This document shows, one piece after another, positions 1 to 6,070 of a stretch of DNA of 6,070 nucleotides. Every line of letters begins with the position of its first letter. Within the stretch, counting starts at the first letter, position 1. The notes beneath the pieces are model-generated. The model worked only from the letters and a program-made list of their open reading frames with translations. It was not told the origin of the DNA and did no database searches. The position numbers and the translations under genes were made by a program. Source of the DNA: Spirochaetia bacterium (GTDB lineage Bacteria > Spirochaetota > UBA12135); NCBI GenBank assembly GCA_003497555.1, contig DNNS01000668.1:2218-8287 (forward strand), read 5' to 3'.

Positions 1-513
1 AGCCGTGCACCCCACCAGCGCCAGGTCCTGCAGCATATGCCCGGTATCATGCGCACCGTGATAATTCAGTATTCTTTCAAAAGCGCTGCCGATAACATTA
101 TATTTTTCCGTAACTGAAAACGATACTCCGTATGCTTCCTGCATGTATTCTTCGGGAATATATTTTTCCATGCGCCGGTTAAACCAGGCTACAAAATATT
201 TAAGAAATTTAAGATAATTATCGGAAGGTACTATTCTTTTTATTTCGGCAATAAAGGCGTCTTCCTGAAGAGTGATAAGCTCGGAGCTAAGCCGGCCGCT
301 TGAGACTCCCCGGCTGAACGGCTCGCCTTCAATGTACATTTCCCACAGACCGGTATCAGATTTTCTCAGCCGGTTATTGCCCAGCGCATAAAATCCGGGA
401 GAAATTTCAGTTCTTTTTTGTTCCAGACTAGATAAATCGGTAATTTTCGGAGGCGGCATTTTAATCACCTGGGAAAAATAAATACCGAAAACAGCAAGAA
501 AAAGCAGCAGCAC
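1..513 (-). CDS. Membrane-anchored C45-family Ntn hydrolase/acyltransferase, 3' end missing
   Basis: This open frame runs off the window at base 1, leaving 171 residues. The GTG start at 513-511 is 3 bases after the previous stop and has a near-perfect AGGAGG 7 bases upstream. The N-terminus MLLLFLAVFGIYFSQVI is a short signal anchor or signal peptide. Residues about 60-80 (MYIEGEPFSRGVSSGRLSSELI) and 150-171 (NYHGAHDTGHMLQDLALVGCTA) match my recollection of the C45 peptidase / acyl-CoA:6-aminopenicillanic-acid acyltransferase-like family. Members are made as precursors that cut themselves between Gly and Cys, exposing Cys as the N-terminal nucleophile. Here that bond would be Gly168-Cys169, with the Cys codon at 9-7. 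The family hydrolyses or transfers acyl groups on amide bonds; the substrate cannot be told from this part. Most of the catalytic chain lies outside the window. The family call rests on motif recall and the start call on the ribosome site. Confidence 0.8.
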   Translation of the reverse strand, partial: MLLLFLAVFGIYFSQVIKMPPPKITDLSSLEQKRTEISPGFYALGNNRLRKSDTGLWEMYIEGEPFSRGVSSGRLSSELITLQEDAFIAEIKRIVPSDNYLKFLKYFVAWFNRRMEKYIPEEYMQEAYGVSFSVTEKYNVIGSAFERILNYHGAHDTGHMLQDLALVGCTA

Positions 514-516
514 CGG

Positions 517-3078
517 TTATCCTCCTTCCATCAGGCGTTTTACCCGCCTGATGTCAATCATGGCTTTTTTATAGGAATCATCCGCCTGCAGGGCCTGTTC
601 CCAGAACTGCAGGGCCCGGCCGTAATCCTGCAGCCGGAAATAATAATTACCCTTGACATAAAGTTTTTCCGCTTCGCGCCTGCGGGAATTTTCCGCTGCC
701 GTATTTCCGGCCTGGTCTCTGAAATGAAGCTCATTTTCAATTCTTCCGGAATTTACCATAGCGGTATAATTTTCCGGATCATGCTCTAAAATTTTTTTAT
801 AAATCGCCAGAGCTTCTTCATAGTTTTTATTTTGATAGGCTTTTAAGGCCGCGTTTTCTCCGCCTTTAATATCGTAACCGGTTTTTTTCGGAGTCAGGAC
901 GGTTTTAATTTCTTCCAGACGGGCAAGGCTGGGAGCATGATCGGCTTTAAGTTTCAAAATAAATTCATAGCTGTTTTGGGCGGCTTTCAGGTTTTGAGCG
1001 GCAAATAAATCCTCGGCCTTACGCAAAAATTCACCGATTAAGCCGGCAAGCTCCTGCGGATTCATACGGAACAGGCAGAGCGCGAGTTTTTCTTTGGCGG
1101 CTTCGTTATAGGGAAAGAGAGAGAGAATCTCTTCAAAACATGTACGGGCATAAAAATATTTTCCCTGCCTTATCAATTCTTCTCCGTTTTGCATGCGGAT
1201 TATGTAATACTGATAATAGGGAGACCGGGAGTTTATGGTTTTTTCCCCTTCCAGGCGTATACGGTCGGAGATCAGATCAAAATACCTTCTGGCCATACGG
1301 TTGCCGCTGAATATTTCCAGAGCCCGGCTGATGGAGGAAAGAGCGCTGTCCAGCTCATTTTTCACGTATGCTTCAATGGCCAGGTTAAAATATTTTTCAA
1401 ATTCCTTTTTAATCGTTTCTACCCGCTGTTGTTCGGCTTGCGCAACAATATTTTCTATACGCTCCAGATACTGCCTGGTTTCGGCTGTTTTATATTCCAT
1501 GCTGGCTGCTTTGTTGAAAAAATTATGGGCATTTGACCAGTTTTTATTTTCAAAAGCGCTCAGGCCGGCGGTAAAAAACCTTTCCCCTTCAATCTCTTCA
1601 GGACTCCTGCCGGCGGGAACAACAGGACGCACAGCAGGCAAAACAGCGGAAAGCGGGGCTGATGCCCCGGAAATAACAACCGGCATTTCGGCTTGAATTT
1701 TTTCGTTTTCATCAAGTTTTTCTTCAATAATTTTTTCAATGTTTTTTACAGTATCAAGCTCAAGAATTTTTTTAATTTCTACCGGACTTTCCGCAGCCGC
1801 CGGGGCTTGCCCGCCTGGGGTCTGTGTTAAAACGGCAGCCGGCGCTGCGGTTTTAACGGCAGATTCCGTAACCGGCCCGGCCAGCCGGAGCAAAGCCGTG
1901 ATTTCTGTCAATACTTTTTTTTCTTCAGCGGCCTCGGGCTTAAGCATGGTAATAATACGCTGGCTCCGGTAGGCTGCCTGGTAATTCCGCTGTTCCATCT
2001 GCATACGGCTCTGCGCCTTCATCCGTATGGTATATTCGCTGATGAAAGCGGAATATTGATCTGCCAGGTTTCTGATCCCGGACGGTTCGGGCCGGGAATG
2101 CAGGTAAAGGTCAAGGTAATAGTAGGGATCCTGGTTGCGGGATTTGGATTCCGCTAATACCGTCATGAATATTTTTTCATAAAAAGCGTCGAATTCTGCC
2201 GAGGTTTCGGTATTTTGCCGGACCAAACACAATTCCTGAAAAGCTTTTTTAAAATCATCAGCCATAAAATGCCTGATGATTTTTCTCAGTAATTCCCGCC
2301 GCATGTTTTCAGCCGGCAAAAGCAGTCTGCGGTATTCTTCCCATTCACCCCGGAAATGCTGTTTCCAGATTTTACCGTATTCCCGGAAGGCTTCCGGCGG
2401 AGATAAAACCGGCAGTAGTTTTTTTCCAAGTTTGCCGTCTGCGGAAGCATACCAGCCGCAGGAGACGATACGGCAGTAGTTGCTCAGTAATCCGCAGTCT
2501 ATACGCAGAAACGGTTTCAGGCCTTTGATATAAAATGCCTGATCACTCGGCATAACGGCAAAATCCGCATGGGCTCCAAGTATATCAAAAATTTCATGGT
2601 CCCTGGTTATACGCAGTTCCGTATTTCCGATTTCTTTTTGCAGGTTTACGGCAAGGTATCCGGCGCTTTCGGCAATTACACCTGAAAAATTTTTAAGGTC
2701 AGCCGGGGTTTTGATTTTTTTTATTTTGCCGGAATCATAAACAAGCACTTCAGTGCGTTCATAAATTTTTATATAATCCGCCTGATCTTCAGCATTATAA
2801 CTGCGGGGAATACTTCCCAGCAGAAGGTCATATCTGTCCGGAAGCCCGAGTATATCAAGATCTCCGTCTTTTATTAAATCGTCATTCAGGGGAATACATC
2901 CGGATTCAAGACCGGTTGACAAAGCAGTTTTTTCAAAGAGCCGGCGGTGAAAATCCGTAAAATCCGCAGGCAGCCGGTTGCTGAGACAGAAAATTTTCAG
3001 ACTGCCGGTTTCCTGCGCAGAAACAGACCGGGAAAAAAAAAGAAAAATCAAGACGGGAAATATTTTTTTAAAAAACAC
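517..3078 (-). CDS. Exported solute-binding-protein-like domain fused to a TPR array
   Basis: The 853-residue product has a signal peptide (MFFKKIFPVLIFLFFSRSVSA, likely cut before QETG). Residues about 26-255 resemble a type 2 periplasmic binding fold (SBP_bac_3-like). The best match to the family pattern is at 108-188: ERTEVLVYD (strand), TPADLKNFSGVIAESAGY (the 'DLKGK.vgv..Gt' region), EIFDILGAHADFAVMPSD (the 'l..GraDa.v.d' region). This family binds amino acids and other small polar ligands, and also occurs as a sensor domain. A helical stretch (about 255-400) and an Ala/Pro/Val-rich linker (about 400-492) follow, then about six TPR-like helix pairs (about 495-530, 560-593, 630-660, 682-715, 741-775, 804-838). 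Examples are ALKAYQNKNYEEALAIYKKILEHDPEN and KLYVKGNYYFRLQDYGRALQFWEQAL. There is no membrane helix after the signal, so it is probably periplasmic. The start is GTG with GGAAG 9 bases upstream; an in-frame TGA at 3102-3100 rules out a longer protein. Ligand and partners are unknown. Confidence 0.9.
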   Translation of the reverse strand: MFFKKIFPVLIFLFFSRSVSAQETGSLKIFCLSNRLPADFTDFHRRLFEKTALSTGLESGCIPLNDDLIKDGDLDILGLPDRYDLLLGSIPRSYNAEDQADYIKIYERTEVLVYDSGKIKKIKTPADLKNFSGVIAESAGYLAVNLQKEIGNTELRITRDHEIFDILGAHADFAVMPSDQAFYIKGLKPFLRIDCGLLSNYCRIVSCGWYASADGKLGKKLLPVLSPPEAFREYGKIWKQHFRGEWEEYRRLLLPAENMRRELLRKIIRHFMADDFKKAFQELCLVRQNTETSAEFDAFYEKIFMTVLAESKSRNQDPYYYLDLYLHSRPEPSGIRNLADQYSAFISEYTIRMKAQSRMQMEQRNYQAAYRSQRIITMLKPEAAEEKKVLTEITALLRLAGPVTESAVKTAAPAAVLTQTPGGQAPAAAESPVEIKKILELDTVKNIEKIIEEKLDENEKIQAEMPVVISGASAPLSAVLPAVRPVVPAGRSPEEIEGERFFTAGLSAFENKNWSNAHNFFNKAASMEYKTAETRQYLERIENIVAQAEQQRVETIKKEFEKYFNLAIEAYVKNELDSALSSISRALEIFSGNRMARRYFDLISDRIRLEGEKTINSRSPYYQYYIIRMQNGEELIRQGKYFYARTCFEEILSLFPYNEAAKEKLALCLFRMNPQELAGLIGEFLRKAEDLFAAQNLKAAQNSYEFILKLKADHAPSLARLEEIKTVLTPKKTGYDIKGGENAALKAYQNKNYEEALAIYKKILEHDPENYTAMVNSGRIENELHFRDQAGNTAAENSRRREAEKLYVKGNYYFRLQDYGRALQFWEQALQADDSYKKAMIDIRRVKRLMEGG
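521..526 (-). promoter_or_regulatory. Strong ribosome binding site for the C45-type hydrolase gene
   Basis: AGGAGG on the minus strand, 7 bases before the GTG at 513-511, overlapping the last codons of the SBP-TPR gene. It fixes a start that would otherwise be missed, because the frame begins with GTG and is cut by the window edge. It is the strongest such site in the window. Confidence 0.85.
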
Positions 3079-3541
3079 GATATATGGCTTCCAGTTTTCT
3101 CATGATTTTTTCCCGGAGATTCTGCGGCGGCTCGAACCAAATCCTGCCGAAAAGTTCCGAACGTGCGCTGATCAGCCTCGAATCGCGGTAAAACCAGGTT
3201 ACCTGATCGGCAATTTGCCCTGAGCAGTAGATAATTTTTCTTACCGGCCTGTCCTCCCTGTAAAAAATATGTATTTCGGTATCTGTCTGCCTGTTGATAA
3301 AAATCCGGCAGTTATTGCTGTTTACGGTTTCATAGTCAATACTTCCGCTGCTTTGCGCCGGCAGCTGATGAAAATTACTTTGATAAAAATCAAGCGCTGC
3401 CATATTTTCGGACTGCCCTTGTAAAAAGGCATACAGCAGATGATCATTGTCATAATTTTGACCGAAAAAAACCAGGCCGCAGTACAGAGACTGGAAAAAA
3501 ATACTAATAAAAGCCAGACGGCCGCAAACCGCAAGTTTCAC
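3068..3541 (-). CDS. Small exported or membrane-anchored protein of unknown family
   Basis: I do not recognise this 157-residue protein. It starts with GTG inside the GTGA shared with the stop of the preceding gene. GGAG at 3548-3551 lies 6 bases upstream, a good start signal. A hydrophobic stretch (about 9-27, LAFISIFFQSLYCGLVFF) reads as a signal peptide or signal anchor. The remainder looks mostly beta-stranded, with alternating polar and hydrophobic runs (CRIFINRQTDTEIHIFYR at 78-95, VRKIIYCSGQIADQVTWFYR at 100-119), and ends in a basic helix (about 141-154). C78 and C106 lie in adjacent predicted strands and could form a disulfide if the protein is exported. The 3' end overlaps the next gene by 11 bases. 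Its place between two exported proteins suggests it works with them outside the cytoplasm. Its reality is supported by the overlaps, the ribosome site and the signal-like N-terminus rather than by homology. Confidence 0.75.
   Translation of the reverse strand: MKLAVCGRLAFISIFFQSLYCGLVFFGQNYDNDHLLYAFLQGQSENMAALDFYQSNFHQLPAQSSGSIDYETVNSNNCRIFINRQTDTEIHIFYREDRPVRKIIYCSGQIADQVTWFYRDSRLISARSELFGRIWFEPPQNLREKIMRKLEAIYRVF
3088..3092 (-). promoter_or_regulatory. Weak ribosome binding site for the SBP-TPR gene
   Basis: GGAAG on the minus strand, 9 bases before the GTG at 3078-3076, inside the end of the preceding gene. The match is modest, so re-initiation after the overlapping upstream stop may contribute. 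Confidence 0.45.
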
Positions 3542-5241
3542 ACTTTTCTCCGGTGCAGCTGCAGATTATAAAATAATAAAAACAACCATAGAGCGCTGAA
3601 AAGAAAAATAGAAACCGGAAGGTAATTTTTTCTGAAAAAGGTGTTTTCCCTGCGGTAAATGCAGAGCGCGAGTATGATATGCGCAGGGGCTTCAGGAATG
3701 ATCAGGCTGGCAAGATTAATAAATCTTTTGGCCGCAGCCATATTGCCCTGCCTGAAATGAATCTGCGCCTGTCTGATATACTCGGTATAGCGGGTAGCGG
3801 CCTCCCTTGGGACAGTTGTTTCCGCCGGTCTGAGCGGAGCCCGGCCGGAAGGTTTAAGGCCGGCGATGCGGGAAACATATTCATCAACACGGAAAGCAAT
3901 ATGCACAGGCTGACTGGCATTTCCCAGGGTATCAACCGATCTGATATGCAGGAAATAACCGCCGGGATTATAGTACTGAGCGGAGATAAACCGTTCGTCC
4001 CTGTCAATATTGATTATCGCGGGTACGGAGGATGGATTTTGATCAATCAGCGAGGCATACCCGGCAATGCCTGAAGGGTCCGGCGGAGTCTCCCAGAAAA
4101 ATTGCGGATAAAGAAGCTGCCGTTTGCGGTCAGTAATAATTTTTTTCCGTACCAGAGGGGCACTGGCGCTGTGATCCGGAGCGGTAAAATAAATTTTATG
4201 GCGGTTTTTCAGAGTAAAAAAAAGATAAGGCCCGGCAGAGGATACGGCAGCAGTCTGGAATTTCCCGCCGGACGCCCGGACAGCAGATAAATCTTCTATT
4301 TCGCCAGGCGGTACAGTATCGGGATCGATCTGTACACTGTAAAGAAAGGATTCACCGCTGCGGAGACCGGTAAAAAATATCTGCATTTTTTTCTGCCTGA
4401 TAAAAAGCGGTTCTACGGCATCAAGAAATCTTGGAGATATTACGGTTTCCCTGTGGGTTTCGGGAACAAACAGGGAAATCTGAAATACTGCCCTGCGGCG
4501 GGAAGGGAAAAGCAGGATGGTTTTTCCGCTGTATTCCAGCAGACGAGGGGGGTAGTTGATATAACCCTCGGACGCAATTTTTTTAAAATCAGCAGGGGTT
4601 ATGGCAAGCGGATTACCCTGCGCCATATAGATAGAATCCGCCAGTTCGTTTTTCCCGGAACTGTATTCGCGCAGAATGCACCAGACCTGAAGATTTTGTC
4701 CGGTTCCGGTGATCTGCGGGAAAAAAGCGCCCTTAACCTGATCACTGCTGAAAAAAATTTCATTGGATTTACTGCCATCTGTCCGGAAAAATACCATGCC
4801 GTATTTTTCATTTCGGAAAACCTGTTCGGCTGCCAGCAGACCCGGGACATGAAACTCAGGAAGAAACGGACCGGAAGAATCCCACTCAGCCAGTTTTACT
4901 GCCGTAAGGTTTTCTTCCAGCCGGTAAACAGCAGCACGCCCCCGGTTTTTAAGCAGGAAAAAAATATTTTTATCTTCTTTAATTACCGGAGCATACTGGT
5001 CAAAGGCGGCAAGATACACACCGTTTATTTGCGGAGGCGAAAAACGTCCGGCATATAATCCTCCGGCGAAACGGAAAAAAACCACAGCGCCTTTATCATC
5101 CGCGGCCGCGGCTAAAAATGACGGATGGGGATTAAGGTTGCCGGGGGAAATCAGAACTTCTTTTTCATATTCCCATCCGGAAAGAGAAAATTCCGCAGCC
5201 GATATGACCGCAGCCAGAATAAAAAGACAGAAAAAACGCAT
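3538..5241 (-). CDS. Exported beta-propeller-like / FN3 / TPR protein with C-terminal membrane anchor
   Basis: The 567-residue product is not a family I recognise as a whole. It begins with a signal peptide (MRFFCLFILAAVISA, likely cut before AEFS). Residues about 36-355 are strand-rich. They hold about seven units with a P/V-x-I...hydrophobic-strand...aromatic/basic-strand rhythm (for example FFPQITGTGQNLQVWCIL at 173-190 and VEPLFIRQKKMQIFFTGL at 276-293), which suggests a sialidase- or NHL-like beta-propeller. Residues about 376-455 form an FN3/Ig-like domain (FFWETPPDPSGIAGY ... PGGYFLHIRSVDTLGN ... FRVD). A TPR-like helix pair follows at about 483-530, then one hydrophobic helix (about 541-560) and the short basic tail QLHRRKV. 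The likely topology is periplasmic with a tail anchor in the inner membrane, although basic residues lie on both sides of the helix. The ATG sits 6 bases after the phosphatase stop, with only an AGGG one base away, so coupling to the upstream stop is likely. A role as sensor or adaptor for the phosphatase is inference. Confidence 0.85.
   Translation of the reverse strand: MRFFCLFILAAVISAAEFSLSGWEYEKEVLISPGNLNPHPSFLAAAADDKGAVVFFRFAGGLYAGRFSPPQINGVYLAAFDQYAPVIKEDKNIFFLLKNRGRAAVYRLEENLTAVKLAEWDSSGPFLPEFHVPGLLAAEQVFRNEKYGMVFFRTDGSKSNEIFFSSDQVKGAFFPQITGTGQNLQVWCILREYSSGKNELADSIYMAQGNPLAITPADFKKIASEGYINYPPRLLEYSGKTILLFPSRRRAVFQISLFVPETHRETVISPRFLDAVEPLFIRQKKMQIFFTGLRSGESFLYSVQIDPDTVPPGEIEDLSAVRASGGKFQTAAVSSAGPYLFFTLKNRHKIYFTAPDHSASAPLVRKKIITDRKRQLLYPQFFWETPPDPSGIAGYASLIDQNPSSVPAIINIDRDERFISAQYYNPGGYFLHIRSVDTLGNASQPVHIAFRVDEYVSRIAGLKPSGRAPLRPAETTVPREAATRYTEYIRQAQIHFRQGNMAAAKRFINLASLIIPEAPAHIILALCIYRRENTFFRKNYLPVSIFLFSALWLFLLFYNLQLHRRKV
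3548..3551 (-). promoter_or_regulatory. Ribosome binding site for the small exported protein
   Basis: GGAG on the minus strand, 6 bases before the GTG at 3541-3539. It lies within the last codons of the preceding gene and supports the GTG start inside the GTGA overlap. Confidence 0.7.
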
Positions 5242-5247
5242 GCCCTG

Positions 5248-6070
5248 TCAAAGCCGCCGGAATAACAGCAAGGTCATATCGTCAAATTGTTCGGCTTTTC
5301 CGGCAAAAATATCTATTTCTTTCTGAATGCCGCCCAGGGTTTCAATTACCGGCAATGCTGAATATTTTTTAAATGAAGAAAAAACACTTTCCAGGGAATA
5401 AGACCTGCCGTCGCTGTTGCGGGCATCAGTTACACCGTCGCTGAAAACCAGGATTGGGTCGCCCGGTTTCATATTAGTATGCGAAGAATGATAACTGAAC
5501 GTTTCTTCCATGCCCATTACCATGTTTTTATTTTCAAGCTGTTCGAATTCACCGGACTCTGCGCGGTAAATTATTAAATTCCCATGCCCGGCAGAACAAA
5601 AATTTATCTGCTGCGCAGCGGAGTTATATAGACAGAGCATAACTGTGGCATAACGGCGGAACTTGAACATTTCCGGCGCCAAAACAAGATTGGCTTCATT
5701 GATAATAGCCGCTGCTTCCGGTTCTTTTTGCTTTGCTATTACCGAATTGATAATTATGGCAATCATGAATGTAACCAGTGCAGCCGGTATGCCTTTTCCG
5801 GAAACATCAGCCAGAATAAAAAAACTGAGATTATCGTTTATCCGCCGGTAATAATGATAATCGCCGCCGATGGTTTTAGCGGCGCGTGAAAAAGAGGCGA
5901 TTTCACAATCCGGCAGCAGCAGCGGATTTTTAGGAAAAATGGAAGTCTGAATTTTCTGGGCTACTTTAAGCTGTTCTTCCTGTTTTTCCTTTTCAATCAT
6001 CAGTTTCTGCGCTTCGCGTATGCGTAAAGTCATAGCGTTGAAATTGGCAGCCAGCAGGCCGAGTTCATCA
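5248..6070 (-). CDS. HAMP-SpoIIE (PP2C-type) Ser/Thr phosphatase, 5' end missing
   Basis: This is the C-terminal part of a membrane-bound signalling phosphatase; the gene enters from beyond base 6070. The first codons read DELGLLAANFNAM, the conserved end of a HAMP domain, so the ATG at 6033 is an internal HAMP Met and not the start. The rest is numbered from that Met. A coiled-coil linker (about 5-27) leads into a SpoIIE domain (about 25-261) that opens with VAQKIQTSIFP. Metal-binding acidic motifs are all present: GGDY (D58), LADVSGKG (D76), FSDGVTD (D199) and QFDDMTLL (D251/D252). The C-terminus is complete, ending in TGA. The family dephosphorylates phosphoserine/threonine on STAS-domain anti-sigma-factor antagonists (RsbU/SpoIIE type), working in the cytoplasm under control of a sensor. 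The missing upstream part would be expected to hold transmembrane helices and an extracytoplasmic sensor. The substrate is unknown, since no STAS or RsbW-like gene is visible. The next gene starts 6 bases downstream. Confidence 0.95.
   Translation of the reverse strand, partial: DELGLLAANFNAMTLRIREAQKLMIEKEKQEEQLKVAQKIQTSIFPKNPLLLPDCEIASFSRAAKTIGGDYHYYRRINDNLSFFILADVSGKGIPAALVTFMIAIIINSVIAKQKEPEAAAIINEANLVLAPEMFKFRRYATVMLCLYNSAAQQINFCSAGHGNLIIYRAESGEFEQLENKNMVMGMEETFSYHSSHTNMKPGDPILVFSDGVTDARNSDGRSYSLESVFSSFKKYSALPVIETLGGIQKEIDIFAGKAEQFDDMTLLLFRRL
6034..6070 (-). other. C-terminal end of a HAMP domain
   Basis: The twelve codons before the ATG at 6033 read DELGLLAANFNA and continue into M. 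They follow the HAMP signature D-E-[IL]-G-x-L-x-x-x-F-N-x-M at the end of the second helix. This shows that the phosphatase is a receptor-type protein with transmembrane segments beyond the window, rather than a soluble RsbU-like protein. Confidence 0.85.

Noticed and set aside
1235..1696. A 153-codon plus-strand open frame and a second overlapping one at 1189-1536
   Set aside because: Both lie antisense to the TPR region of the SBP-TPR gene, overlap each other, have no convincing domain or ribosome site, and break up a coherent protein if accepted.
1603..1881. A frameshift or domain break in the SBP-TPR gene at the Ala/Pro/Val-rich stretch
   Set aside because: The frame is continuous across it, and both flanks continue helical sequence. 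It reads as a flexible linker between domains.
3679..4074. A 131-codon plus-strand open frame and a minus-strand one at 3702-4007
   Set aside because: Both are out-of-frame shadows of the FN3/TPR part of the 567-residue protein, where the FN3 pattern is clear in the accepted frame.
4453..5058. A 201-codon plus-strand open frame
   Set aside because: It is antisense to the propeller-like region of the 567-residue protein, which has a signal peptide and domain structure. The antisense product is low-complexity basic sequence with no recognisable motif.
5242..5247. A promoter or terminator in the gap after the phosphatase gene
   Set aside because: The gap is only 6 bases and holds no hairpin followed by a T run.
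5248..6033. Treating the ATG at 6033 as the start of a soluble 261-residue phosphatase
   Set aside because: The upstream codons continue in frame to the window edge and spell the end of a HAMP domain, of which this Met is a conserved position. No ribosome site precedes it.

Overview
The window is a single, densely packed block of genes, all on the minus strand, read from position 6070 down to 1. Both ends cut through a gene. There is no gene-free stretch longer than 6 bases, so I see no promoter, terminator, RNA gene, mobile element or repeat array. The base composition looks mid-40s % GC by eye. Three of the four visible start codons are GTG. Signal peptides, a periplasmic-type binding domain and tail-anchored proteins point to a diderm bacterium. 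The combination of a HAMP-SpoIIE phosphatase, exported TPR proteins and a 'DPSGIAGY'-type FN3 domain reminds me of spirochaetes, but this is a weak taxonomic inference without a database search.

Layout in transcription order: (1) 6070-5248, the C-terminal part of a membrane sensor phosphatase (end of a HAMP domain, coiled-coil linker, complete SpoIIE/PP2C-type Ser/Thr phosphatase); (2) 5241-3538, an exported protein with a probable beta-propeller, an FN3-like domain, a short TPR and a C-terminal membrane anchor; (3) 3541-3068, a small exported or membrane-anchored protein of unknown family; (4) 3078-517, an 853-residue exported protein that joins a solute-binding-protein-like domain to a chain of TPRs through an Ala/Pro-rich linker; (5) 513-1, the N-terminal 171 residues of a membrane-anchored C45-type (acyl-CoA:6-APA acyltransferase-like) Ntn hydrolase, cut two codons after its presumed catalytic cysteine.

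The junctions are 6 bases, a 4-base GTGA overlap, an 11-base overlap and 3 bases. This strongly suggests one operon with translational coupling. The gene set looks like an envelope-sensing module: a cytoplasmic phosphatase output on a HAMP-containing receptor, encoded with several extracytoplasmic binding or scaffold proteins (ligand-binding domain, propeller, FN3, TPRs) and an extracytoplasmic amide hydrolase/acyltransferase. That functional link is inference from gene order. No anti-sigma kinase or STAS antagonist, the usual partners of SpoIIE phosphatases, is visible here.
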